From Adhaeretor mobilis (lineage in GTDB: Bacteria > Planctomycetota > Planctomycetia > Pirellulales > Lacipirellulaceae), in assembly GCF_007741515.1 (NCBI RefSeq), contig NZ_CP036263.1, positions 1,054,001 through 1,118,000 on the forward strand: a stretch of DNA of 64,000 nucleotides, read 5' to 3'. The notes beneath the pieces are model-generated. The model was given only the letters and a program-made list of their open reading frames with translations. It was not told where the DNA came from and ran no database searches. Below are positions 33,304 to 42,163 of the stretch, in pieces (position 1 is the stretch's first letter; the number at the start of each line of letters is the position of its first letter). The translations under genes were made by a program, and so were the position numbers.

Positions 33304-36300
33304 CTATAAGCTGTAATTGATTCGAATTCTCACGACTGAGATTCCCAGGAATAGAATCACTAGTTGAAATGAGAGAGGTTCAGGTACTACGAAGTAGGTT
33401 ATTCCCAACGTATTTTCCCAAACGGTTCGGTCAGCTTCATCGACCTTTCGGTCGTAGTTGCCATCGGCAGCGAGGTTTCCTGTCTCAAGGGCCGCTAGCC
33501 AGACGTCGTAGTCCGTGTAGTTGACTACTCCATCTCCATTGTAATCGCCCGGGTTGTGAACGAGCGTGATCGTAACCAAGGAATTCGGCGAGAAGTAGTC
33601 CCTCGTGAAAGTATCGTAGTCATTCAACCGGAATTCACCGTTAAGCGAGAAACGGAATTCTTCACCTTGGGCGAATTGGCCGGAGAGCTGAAAGCCACGC
33701 TCGGTGAGGATGGAAGGTACGCCAAGTTCCAGGCCATTTATGGGAAGATTATCGTAATGGAAGGCCGTACCGAAAAAATGCACCTCGCTTCCCTCGAACG
33801 CCTTGAAAGCTTTTGCGAAAGTTCCCCCTGAAATGTTCGCAAGGCCACTAGTGGAAAATCCACCGATTTCGCCCTCAGCTCCACCGATTTCACCCCCAGT
33901 AATGTTGACAGTACTACCTTCATCGGCGCTGAGAGAATGAGTCACCGACCCGCCCGTCATGTTGATCGCACTCCCCCTCCTGGCCCTTATATATAGCTGG
34001 ATTTCACCTTGGTGGATATTTACGACGCTGTCTGAGTAAGCAGTAAATCCACTGGCTATCGTACCACCGCGGAGGTTAACCGTCGCGCCAACCGCTTGCG
34101 AATCCTTTGCAAGATAACCCCCGGGTAAAATGTCGACGCGACTTCCCGGCCCTGCTGTGAAGCTGTGTCCCACGATCGCACCAGCATCGATAGTCAGTGT
34201 TTGTCCTTGCCGAATGCCGTACGGCACTGCATCCTGGGAAGCAAGGATATGTCTTGGGCCTACTTCGGGCAGATCGGTTTTTTCGAATATCAATGTCGAG
34301 CTAGAGCGAATGTAGTCTCCGGTGATGTGCGTCAGGGCGAAGGGCGTCCCATCGGCAAGAATGCCGGTATAGTCAGAACTACTATCGAAGACGATCTGCA
34401 AGGAATCGCCATTGTTACGTAGTTCAGTGACAGGTTCCCCGTTGATATGGAAGTCGTCTCCGAAGATCGTGATCCGGTTACTCTCATCCCTGGTAACGAG
34501 CGACTCGATAGCGCCGCCTGAGAAATCAATGGTGGCCCCCTCTTTGAGATGGACTTGGCCGGCCCGGCCTCCAGAGTACGTGATCGAAGTCCCTTCGGTA
34601 GCCAAAATGTTGCCAAGCTCGCCACCGGAGATGTTGATCTTGCCGGCATAAGCTTCGATGGCTCTGCCGGCAAGGTGGTTCAAGTAGGGGTGCCCCCCAA
34701 TCGTTCCTCCGGAGACAGTGATTCGACTCCCTTGGAAGATATCGATGCCGGCGCCAACCTCTCCGCCACTAATTTCAATGTTACTGGCGGCGAATCCATC
34801 CATACCTTGCCCCACAAAGCCACCTTCTACGATGATCGTACCGCCTAGGGTTTCAAAGTTACTGCCAAGGGTGCCGCCTTCGGATACGCGGACGAAACTA
34901 CCCGGCCCAGCCATCAAGTTGTTCGGAACATTGCTGCCGGCATCCACTGTGAGTGATTGGCCTTTATGAATGCTGACCGGCAACGGGTCGATTGATGCGA
35001 CGAAGTGTCTCGGCATCGGTTCGGGTAGGGGAGTCGGAGAACGCTTGAGGGTAAGTACGCCCTCTCGAAACCGATCGCGGTCCCAGGAATTGAAGGCGAA
35101 GGGAGTGCCATCTGCAAAGTAGCCAGTCAGTAGATATTCGTCAGGCAGGTCCAAGGGGTGAGTCTCTGCATCGGGACTCCAATCATCGAGAGGCTCTCCA
35201 TTGAGGAGAAACTCAGAGCCAACAATGGTGAAGCTCACGAAGGGACTTGCGTAGAAGTCATCTGAAATGACGCCACCAGACACTTCAATCGCACTAGAAC
35301 CAATGTCTTTATAGCCATCTAAGTTGCCTCCCACGATACGGAGCGAACTGCCGTTCTCAAGTTTGAAGCCTTTCTTGAAGTGGCCTCCTGTGATCGTCAG
35401 GCTACCATTACGATTCAAGTGGAACTGGGAGTCGAACTGACCACCTGCAATTGTCCCAGTGCTAACTTCGACGGCTCCGTGGAAGTGCCCGCCATTAATC
35501 ATACCGGAATTCTGCAGAGATGCCGTCCCGGTAAATGTAGCGCCCATTATGTTCGGCTGCCCCGAGACCGTGAAGCCATCACCGAACACTCCGCCCTGGA
35601 TATTGGCACTGGCACCTTGAGAGATGCTGATGATCCCTGTAAAGATTCCCCCGGTAACGTTAAGGGAACCTCCAGGACCGACATAGATGCCCTTGCCGAC
35701 GTTGCCGTCGAGTACGTTCAACTCTCCACCAGCGAAGATATCGATGGCACCTCCAAGCTCGCCCGTGGTCACGTCGACTACCGAGCCGTTGGAAATATCA
35801 AAACCAGATGAGATGGTCCCGCCATTCACGTGGACTCGCGCCCCTGCGGCTTCGAATACTCTTCCGATCACGCCACCCGTTTCAACGGAAACATCGCTGC
35901 CTTGACCGGCACCGAAGTAATCGCCAATTTCTGCCCCTGCATCCACGGTCAAAGTTTGGCCGCTTCGCAACCCCTTGGGAATCGTATCCATAGATGCCAA
36001 GAGACGCGCAGATTCGATCACTGGGAGTTGGCTGCGTTGGAGGATCACCCTCGCTCCTGCTAGGCTCTCCCTCGCTGATACTGACCCAGACTGATAGAAA
36101 TCAGAATGAGAAAACGAGAAAGGGCTTCCGTCTGAGAGAAAGCCACTAAGCGCGGCGCCGTCTGGTACATCGACAAGGACGGTGTCGCCGAGTGAGTCTA
36201 GCCCTTGAACAAGTTGTCCATTGAGGACGAACTCGCCACCGACAAGCGTGACTTCGTTCCCAGAAGTTGCTACCAGTGTTTCGCGGATCTGGCCGCCAGA

Positions 36301-37464
36301 AAGATTGAGCTGCGAACCGTTAGAGAGAGTTAGAGCAGATAGAACTCCTGCGGAGAGATTCACGGTACTAGCGTCGGCCCATACACCGTTGTACTCCGCA
36401 CCTGTGCCTCCGATATTAGCTACGCTGTTCTCATAAATCTGCAAGCTACTTTGAATACGGCCACCGGAACCGTTGATCACAGTACCGTAGGCACGAAGCC
36501 GACCACGTACGATTCCGCCGTATAGGTTCAATGCACTGCCCTTGTAGAAAGTTCTCCCGCTGTAGGAACCCCCATGAATTTCCCCTGAGTGTAGGTTTAC
36601 GGTACTCGAGCTGTGGACGTCGAAGGAATCCGTCAGCGTGCCTCCGTCGATGTTGACCGTACTTCCTGCAATAGCTCGCCCTGTGAGTTCGCCGGCACGT
36701 AGATCGACCTCGGCACCAATCGCTTCGAGGTCTAGGCTTACGTTTTCCGTGACACGGGTGACGCTCCCATGCCCGGCTTGTACTCGTCCAAGTTCGTCAT
36801 CGACGATCAGAGTCTGGCCCTCTCTGAGTCGATAGATATGGGGATCGGTGGATGCATATTGCAAAGCGGGGCCTATCGGGGGTAGCGGAGCAAGCTCGAA
36901 ACTGAGTGTCCCCGCGTCGAATTCATCCCACTCGCCAAGTAGTGAGAAGGGAGTGCCATTAGCGAGTACGCCTGTGAGCATCGAGTTACTATCAAACGTA
37001 ACTTGAGTTTGGTCCCCAACTCCGTTCAGGTCGGTGAGTGGGATTCCATTAAGCTGGAAGTCTCCTCCAACGAAATGAACCTGGCTTCCATGTTCCGCTT
37101 TTATTCCATGATCCAGAATACCTCCGCGAATATTAACGATTGCTGCATCATTAGCTTCGAGTGCTATCGGCATATTACTGCCGTATAAATTGACTGTTCC
37201 TTCCCGGTATACTTCCAGGTAGCGACTTGCGGTACCTCCATAGATGTTGAGTTCGACAATCGTTAGCGTTCTCCAAGGGTGAGGGAATCTCAGTTGGTAG
37301 GGGAGAGTAGCCCCCTCATACACGTTGATCTGCGTATCAGAAGAGATGGGTGATGGAAACGAGTCATCAGGCAGGTTGTAGACAGTGGTGAACTCGGCCA
37401 ACAACGGAGCATGAAGAACCCCTGAGAGACAAATCGCGAACACGATTGTGCGAAACGAAAACAT
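33304..37464 (-). CDS. Giant repeat-containing secreted protein with dockerin-like pair and PEP-CTERM tail
   Basis: 1386 residues. Signal peptide (about 5-23). The body contains four long modules of Gly-rich beta strands (GGxIxxx, such as VNLHSGEIHGG), suggesting a right-handed beta helix. Each module ends in a spacer with GEFVLNG or DFHINGEP, then DGTPFxF, then a block like LLASMDTIPKGLRSGQTLTVDAGA that starts the next. The C-terminus holds a dockerin-like DYNGDGVVNYTDYDVW and DGNYDRKVDEADRTVW pair, then VVPEPLSFQLVILFLGISVVRIR, a PEP-CTERM-like tail with a basic end. It resembles large adhesin-like proteins. Probably exported and cell-surface or matrix bound; no enzymatic domain seen. Confidence 0.82.
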   Translation of the reverse strand: MFSFRTIVFAICLSGVLHAPLLAEFTTVYNLPDDSFPSPISSDTQINVYEGATLPYQLRFPHPWRTLTIVELNIYGGTASRYLEVYREGTVNLYGSNMPIALEANDAAIVNIRGGILDHGIKAEHGSQVHFVGGDFQLNGIPLTDLNGVGDQTQVTFDSNSMLTGVLANGTPFSLLGEWDEFDAGTLSFELAPLPPIGPALQYASTDPHIYRLREGQTLIVDDELGRVQAGHGSVTRVTENVSLDLEAIGAEVDLRAGELTGRAIAGSTVNIDGGTLTDSFDVHSSSTVNLHSGEIHGGSYSGRTFYKGSALNLYGGIVRGRLRAYGTVINGSGGRIQSSLQIYENSVANIGGTGAEYNGVWADASTVNLSAGVLSALTLSNGSQLNLSGGQIRETLVATSGNEVTLVGGEFVLNGQLVQGLDSLGDTVLVDVPDGAALSGFLSDGSPFSFSHSDFYQSGSVSARESLAGARVILQRSQLPVIESARLLASMDTIPKGLRSGQTLTVDAGAEIGDYFGAGQGSDVSVETGGVIGRVFEAAGARVHVNGGTISSGFDISNGSVVDVTTGELGGAIDIFAGGELNVLDGNVGKGIYVGPGGSLNVTGGIFTGIISISQGASANIQGGVFGDGFTVSGQPNIMGATFTGTASLQNSGMINGGHFHGAVEVSTGTIAGGQFDSQFHLNRNGSLTITGGHFKKGFKLENGSSLRIVGGNLDGYKDIGSSAIEVSGGVISDDFYASPFVSFTIVGSEFLLNGEPLDDWSPDAETHPLDLPDEYLLTGYFADGTPFAFNSWDRDRFREGVLTLKRSPTPLPEPMPRHFVASIDPLPVSIHKGQSLTVDAGSNVPNNLMAGPGSFVRVSEGGTLGSNFETLGGTIIVEGGFVGQGMDGFAASNIEISGGEVGAGIDIFQGSRITVSGGTIGGHPYLNHLAGRAIEAYAGKINISGGELGNILATEGTSITYSGGRAGQVHLKEGATIDFSGGAIESLVTRDESNRITIFGDDFHINGEPVTELRNNGDSLQIVFDSSSDYTGILADGTPFALTHITGDYIRSSSTLIFEKTDLPEVGPRHILASQDAVPYGIRQGQTLTIDAGAIVGHSFTAGPGSRVDILPGGYLAKDSQAVGATVNLRGGTIASGFTAYSDSVVNIHQGEIQLYIRARRGSAINMTGGSVTHSLSADEGSTVNITGGEIGGAEGEIGGFSTSGLANISGGTFAKAFKAFEGSEVHFFGTAFHYDNLPINGLELGVPSILTERGFQLSGQFAQGEEFRFSLNGEFRLNDYDTFTRDYFSPNSLVTITLVHNPGDYNGDGVVNYTDYDVWLAALETGNLAADGNYDRKVDEADRTVWENTLGITYFVVPEPLSFQLVILFLGISVVRIRINYSL

Positions 37465-37693
37465 GACTTTTCCAGCTCATGATTGTTGATACTTCAGCAG
37501 TGTTTGCGATGATAGCACTAAATCAAAAAGACGAGATAGGTCGCTTCTGGTGTAACTGCAAGGCGTGCTAGCTGTTTGGCCACTGTGCAATAGCCCAGTG
37601 CCGCTGCAGCCTTGTCCAACCGTGTATAGCTTTAACCCGCACTGGCACTCGGCCCCTGCTTGCTTCGCCGCACTTGGGCCACAGCCACAAAAA

Positions 37694-37885
37694 CTATTCC
37701 GATACGCCATCCCACGGGTTCGCCAGCATCACGCCGGTTGGCTTGAAGTGGGCGACAATGTGTGTCATGAGTCGTAGTCCGTGGCGTAGTACGGTTGCCG
37801 CGATTAGGCCATCGGCGAGAATCGGTTGGCGGTCTTTGGTTGAGAAGACCAAGTGAATTGCAACGTTCGCGAGCGATTGAGGCAT
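37694..37885 (-). pseudogene. Remnant of IS200-like (RAYT) transposase, N-terminus only
   Basis: The reading frame starts MPQSLANVAIHLVFSTKDRQPIL, the N-terminal strand of Y1 transposases of the RAYT/IS200 type. After about 30 residues it departs from the family and stops after 63, so the HUH and Tyr motifs are missing. The upstream palindrome at 37929 could be a cognate REP. Probably an inactive fragment. Confidence 0.6.
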
Positions 37886-37928
37886 GGACGTAACCCCTGC
37901 GGAAGAGGTTGGCGTATCTTACCATTTT

Positions 37929-37966
37929 CCCAGGGTAGTCGCGGCTGATACCGCGACAACCCTGGG
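37929..37966. repeat. REP-like palindrome beside transposase remnant
   Basis: CCCAGGGTAGTCGCGG and CCGCGACAACCCTGGG (16 bases each, one mismatch) flank a 6-base loop. It lies 44 bases upstream of the transposase remnant, a normal place for the REP substrate of RAYT enzymes. Confidence 0.65.
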
Positions 37967-38097
37967 CTGTGAGACGGAACGCCGTTGGCGTAGGCTCGGG
38001 GGCAAGTTTTTCTGGCGGCACTCGCGTAGGCAGGTGGCACTCACTCTTCACACGGCAGCGGGACGCTGCGGGCTAACACTCGTGAAGGCGACAGCCT

Positions 38098-39837
38098 CTA
38101 CTGCTGCATCAGCTCAATCATCCGTTGCCCAATGTCGGTCGAGTGATGAATCCCGGAGAAGGGCTTTGTGGCGGCCTCGGGTCCCCAGGCGCCTAGCGTA
38201 ACTGGCGTACTGGTGTGGGTGCCGGTGCCCCAGACAACGTTTTGCTCTTCGGCTAGCAGGCGACCTAGCAAGTTCATGCGGAGGTTTTCGCCGTAAACGT
38301 AGAATGAGTTGAAGTCGCGGATGTTGGGTAGCGTTTTGGTGCCCAAGAAAGGATGGCCCTCTTGGTACATCTTGTTACGGCTGCGCGTGAGCACTTGGAC
38401 GGCTTCGTCGAGATCGATATTCAGCGGCATGGCACTGTTGACCAGCTCCATGAGGCTCTCGGCCGTTTGCTCTTTGGCAGGCAGGGCGTCGAATGTTTCC
38501 AAGATCGTGTAATAGCTCTGCTTTTGCCCGTAGAGAGATTCCAGCGTGCGCTGACGGGCGAAGTTGAAGTTGGGTTCAAACTTTTCGTTATTAAATACAT
38601 TGCCCGCGAGCTGCCGTGCTTTGGGGATCGAACTGCCCGAGTAGCTAAACCCGAACGAGCCCGTCTCGTGATCGGCAGTGACAACAATCACCGTGTCGTC
38701 GCGATCCTTGGCCCACTCCATCACGGCAGCAACCACCGCGTCGAAGCGAAGCAACTCGTGCAGCATGGCACCGGCGTCGTTGTTGTGTCCTGTCCAGTCG
38801 ATTTGGCCCCCTTCGATCATCAGGAAGAAGCCTGCGGGATTTTGGTCCAGCAGTTCGATGGCCTTCTTGGACATCTCTACGAGCGTGGGCTGATTGCGTG
38901 TGCCAGCGTTGTCGGCGGCCTTTTCGGCGAGCGCATCCAACATGGCAGTGTCTGAAAAGAGGCCTAGCACGGGCATTTCTTCGATGCGAGCGAGCGCGTA
39001 GCGGTCGAAAGCCAATTGGTAATAGTCACGTGCTTCCAGCAACAAATTACGGTTGTCGGTGCGTTTGGTGGTGATTGGATACGCGTCGCCGATTAATTGG
39101 CGAAGCGCCTCGTAGGTGACGCTCTCCTTCTTTGCTGCCGCGGCCGGCACCCAGTGTCGCAAGCCGCCGCTAAGCATCACGTCGGGCTGCGTCTCAAGCA
39201 TGTCTCCGGCGATCTCGTTCTCCATCGAACGATGCCGTTGGTGGGCGGCGAACGAAGCGGGCGTGGCGTGGGTGATGCGCGTATCGCTGACCAACCCCGT
39301 GGAGCGTCCACTCTCCTTCGCATATTCAAGAACGGTTTTTGCGGAGTCGCCTTGGTAGTTCGCGCCGATCATTTCTGAGCCAGCGTACTGTCCTGTGGCA
39401 ATCTGTGTAGCCGAGGCAGCGGAGTCGACCACAAGCATGTTGTGTGGTTCAGTCCGCATGATTCCTGCGACCCCCTCGTTCATGAGTCGCTCGATAGCGG
39501 CTTGACGATCCTCGTAAGGGGAGTGCTTTCCATGATGGGCGTACTGTGTGAGCAGACCCACCTGTTGAGGACCCATGCCGTCGCCGATGAGCAGGATCAA
39601 GTTGCGGATGCGGGGCTTCTCAGGTACTTGTTCTTGAGAAGTCTTACGTACTGGCTCAAAGAGCAACGACTCGCCGGTACCCAACCGGCCCCTAATCGAC
39701 TGGCCTTGAGTAACGGTCCCCTCAGCGACCGGATCGTGGGCGCTCACGTCACCTATCAGCATCATCAATCCACAAATCGTGCAGATAGCACAACGGGTGA
39801 GCAGGGATGCGAGGGGATTCAAAGACGGGCTGGTCAT
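38098..39837 (-). CDS. Alkaline phosphatase family protein
   Basis: 579 residues from the ATG at 39837; a longer reading to 40008 is rejected because the extension overlaps the next gene's promoter and lacks similarity. The signal region is residues 1-32. It follows the alkaline phosphatase fold: NLILLIGDGMGPQQVGL (first metal Asp), then DSAASATQIATGQYAG with the catalytic Ser, SDTRITHATPASFAAHQRHR, FLMIEGGQIDWTGHNNDAG and TADHETGSFGFSYS (metal His/Asp). It releases phosphate from organic esters in the periplasm. Likely phosphate scavenging. No Pho box identified. Confidence 0.92.
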   Translation of the reverse strand: MTSPSLNPLASLLTRCAICTICGLMMLIGDVSAHDPVAEGTVTQGQSIRGRLGTGESLLFEPVRKTSQEQVPEKPRIRNLILLIGDGMGPQQVGLLTQYAHHGKHSPYEDRQAAIERLMNEGVAGIMRTEPHNMLVVDSAASATQIATGQYAGSEMIGANYQGDSAKTVLEYAKESGRSTGLVSDTRITHATPASFAAHQRHRSMENEIAGDMLETQPDVMLSGGLRHWVPAAAAKKESVTYEALRQLIGDAYPITTKRTDNRNLLLEARDYYQLAFDRYALARIEEMPVLGLFSDTAMLDALAEKAADNAGTRNQPTLVEMSKKAIELLDQNPAGFFLMIEGGQIDWTGHNNDAGAMLHELLRFDAVVAAVMEWAKDRDDTVIVVTADHETGSFGFSYSGSSIPKARQLAGNVFNNEKFEPNFNFARQRTLESLYGQKQSYYTILETFDALPAKEQTAESLMELVNSAMPLNIDLDEAVQVLTRSRNKMYQEGHPFLGTKTLPNIRDFNSFYVYGENLRMNLLGRLLAEEQNVVWGTGTHTSTPVTLGAWGPEAATKPFSGIHHSTDIGQRMIELMQQ

Positions 39838-40045
39838 GGTGCTTACGAAAAGTAATTGGCCCTCGCAAATTAGCCGGCCAATAGGGCGGTATCCGTGCGG
39901 AGCGTTCTTTTGAGTGGCGTTTTCTAATGATGGGGTAGTATAAGTATAGCTGGCAAGACTGGGATATTGCGGGAGATCGAGATTTCTTAGGATGTGGGAA
40001 ATACTCACATCCGCTACGACCCGTTCCTCATCGCAGTGTTACGAC

Positions 40046-40786
40046 ATGACTCAACCAACCCAGGAGAACAGCCTCGCCAGAGAATCGAAGCCGGCGGCGC
40101 AGCGGATTTCGCATAGTCTGCTCGATCCTTGGCTTACCGGCCCGCTCAAGGGCCTCTACCGCCGATTGGACATTCCCGCTTCGTTTCCCCCAGAGGGGAT
40201 CGTGCTCACGGGGCACATTCTGGCCATTTTCGGAGCGATTGGATTCGCCCTCAGCGGAAGTCATTGGTGGGGCGGTCTGCTTGCTGCGCTGGGTGTCGCG
40301 GGGAACCATATCTGCGACGTGCTCGATGGCACGCACGCTCGCGCAACCGGTCAATGTCGCAATGGCGGAGAACTGCTCGACCACTTCGTCGATCCGCTTT
40401 CCTTTAGCTACTGGACTGCGGGATTGGCGTATTGCAGTGGCGAACCCTGGTTCGCGGCAGCGGGGATCACAGTCATCTATGCCATGGCTGTGCTTACGAG
40501 CATCAAAGCGAAGATGGTGGGGCAGTTCACCCTAGCTCATTTCGGGCCGACGGAGTTTAAAACGTTGCTCATCTTGTTCGGCATTCACCAAGCGTCTTCG
40601 CTGGTGACGAGTTCCGGTTCTAAGGCTGGCCTTGCCGAGGCTGCGATGAACCGAGCTTGGTGGTTTCTGCTGGTGTTGGTCGTTGCCGGAATCATTCAGT
40701 TGAAAATCAGCTTGTGGATGGCGATCAAGGAAGTAAATTCGGAAGACGCCGAGCAGCCAGATACCACCGAGTGGGAAGTTAGGTAG
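40046..40786 (+). CDS. CDP-alcohol phosphatidyltransferase family protein
   Basis: 246 residues from the ATG at 40046; the frame is open back to 39992. It contains the exact family signature DG-x2-AR-x8-G-x3-D-x3-D in CDVLDGTHARATGQCRNGGE and following LLDHFVDP (about residues 93-115). Six hydrophobic segments fit a polytopic inner-membrane enzyme. The family moves a phosphatidyl or related group from a CDP-alcohol to an alcohol acceptor (phosphatidylglycerol phosphate, inositol phosphate or choline lipids). Which lipid is made cannot be told. It reads away from the alkaline phosphatase. Confidence 0.88.
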   Translation: MTQPTQENSLARESKPAAQRISHSLLDPWLTGPLKGLYRRLDIPASFPPEGIVLTGHILAIFGAIGFALSGSHWWGGLLAALGVAGNHICDVLDGTHARATGQCRNGGELLDHFVDPLSFSYWTAGLAYCSGEPWFAAAGITVIYAMAVLTSIKAKMVGQFTLAHFGPTEFKTLLILFGIHQASSLVTSSGSKAGLAEAAMNRAWWFLLVLVVAGIIQLKISLWMAIKEVNSEDAEQPDTTEWEVR

Positions 40787-40789
40787 GCG

Positions 40790-40860
40790 CTAGTTGTTGG
40801 GCGCTAGGCGCTGGTTCTCGTTTGCCACACAAGAACTAGCGCCTAGCGCCCAACAACCAG
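40790..40860. repeat. Long inverted repeat after the phosphatidyltransferase gene
   Basis: 29-bp arms (40790-40818 and 40832-40860) pair with two mismatches; both carry GTTGTTGGGCGCTAGGCGCT. The stem starts four bases after the stop of the preceding gene and could act as a terminator-like hairpin without a T tract. Its GGCGCTAGGCGCT core is itself a short tandem repeat. Confidence 0.7.
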
Positions 40861-40935
40861 CACCTCTCTACTGATGGTAGGTGATTAGGTGTGAAGTAGG
40901 TGCAAACCGTTGATCAACCAAATAAGGTGCCGAGA

Positions 40936-41919
40936 ATGTTCCACTGGGATCGAGGGCTGTTTTTGTCGCGTCCTCGACTGGCGATTGATGTACAGCGGCA
41001 GCAGCCTCATGGGTTTATTTCGCATGCGCATCACGATCACATGGCGCGGCACACGCGTGCGTACTGCACACCAGAAACTGGGATGCTCTATCGGCATCGC
41101 CTCGGGAGTGGTCGCACGGTCGTAGAGCTCCCCTGGGGAAAGCCTTATGATTTCGGCGATGTGCGACTCACGACACACCCGGCGGGGCACTGTTTGGGCT
41201 CGGCCATGCTGCTGGTTGAGGGGCTCAAGACTCCCGAGGGCGAGCAATCGCTGCTTTACACGGGCGACTTCAAGTTGGGCAACTCGGCAACTGCCAAAAA
41301 AGCTGACCCGCCCACTGCGGATGTGCTGCTGACCGAATGCACTTTTGGGGATCCTCGCTTTGCACTTCCGCCGCGCGAGCAAACGATTGAAGAGCTGATT
41401 CTGCTAGTGAAAGCGACAATCGATCGCGGACAAACCCCCGTGGTTCATGCCTACGAGCTGGGCAAAGCGCAAGAGGTGACGCGGATTCTCACCAGCTGTG
41501 GCGTTGCCGTGCTGCAACACCCGGCCATTTTCGCCGTGAGCCAGGTGTACCAGCAGTGCGGAGTTGATCTGGGGGCAGTTCAGTGCTTCGACTCGGAGTT
41601 GCTGGAAGGTCGTGCCGTCGTGACGTTGCCCAAACGTTCTGCTGGCTACCGCCTGGCGGGTATAGCGCGACCGGTGAGTATCGCAGTCACCGGCTGGGCC
41701 ATGGACGAGCGCTCTGCAGGGCGCTGGGAAGTCGATCATGTGTTGCCACTTTCGGACCATGCCGACTTCACCGAGCTGTTAGAGTTGGTGGAGCGTGTGA
41801 ATCCACGGCAGGTTTACTGCCTTCATGGGCCGCGACTCAAGGAGTTCGTGGCACATCTCTGTGAGCTTGGGCACGATGCGCATCTCGCGCACGACGGATT
41901 TCAGCGAAGACTCTTCTAG
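40936..41919 (+). CDS. Metallo-beta-lactamase-fold hydrolase, possible RNA-processing type
   Basis: 327 residues from the ATG at 40936 (AAGGTG upstream; an earlier GTG at 40900 is possible). The signature SHAHHDHM (HxHxDH) is near residue 27, followed by later metal ligands in HPAGHCLGSAM, YTGDFKLG and the C-terminal LSDHADF, then LHGP. The final motifs match the beta-CASP-type or Ysh1-like exonuclease group rather than lactamases. It might be a nuclease (3'-end processing or DNA repair); members are often paired with DNA ligases, but none is visible here. Likely cytosolic. Confidence 0.82.
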   Translation: MFHWDRGLFLSRPRLAIDVQRQQPHGFISHAHHDHMARHTRAYCTPETGMLYRHRLGSGRTVVELPWGKPYDFGDVRLTTHPAGHCLGSAMLLVEGLKTPEGEQSLLYTGDFKLGNSATAKKADPPTADVLLTECTFGDPRFALPPREQTIEELILLVKATIDRGQTPVVHAYELGKAQEVTRILTSCGVAVLQHPAIFAVSQVYQQCGVDLGAVQCFDSELLEGRAVVTLPKRSAGYRLAGIARPVSIAVTGWAMDERSAGRWEVDHVLPLSDHADFTELLELVERVNPRQVYCLHGPRLKEFVAHLCELGHDAHLAHDGFQRRLF

Positions 41920-42163
41920 TTGCAATGATCTTGCTGCATCGCTGAGCATGGCAAACTGTAACGATTGTGATGCCTGCTGGCATCGCATGAGGCAATTTGT
42001 ACCGCTTGTTCCGGCGGATGCTGGTTGCCTTGCTCCGTTGGTAGCGGTTTTGCTGCGCTCGACAGTCCGCGACGGTCGAATCAGTTGATACAGGTTCTAC
42101 GACTCACGCCGGTCCGTGCTAGCGGTACCAATCCTGACGATTCGACTGAGAAAGTTACTCACT

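Larger units (their letters stand above)
37465..38097. other. Spacer with transposase remnant and palindrome
   Basis: 633 bases. It contains a remnant of an IS200-like/RAYT transposase (37694-37885, minus) and a 16-bp-arm palindrome (37929-37966) just upstream of it. The remainder holds no gene I can support. Confidence 0.5.
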
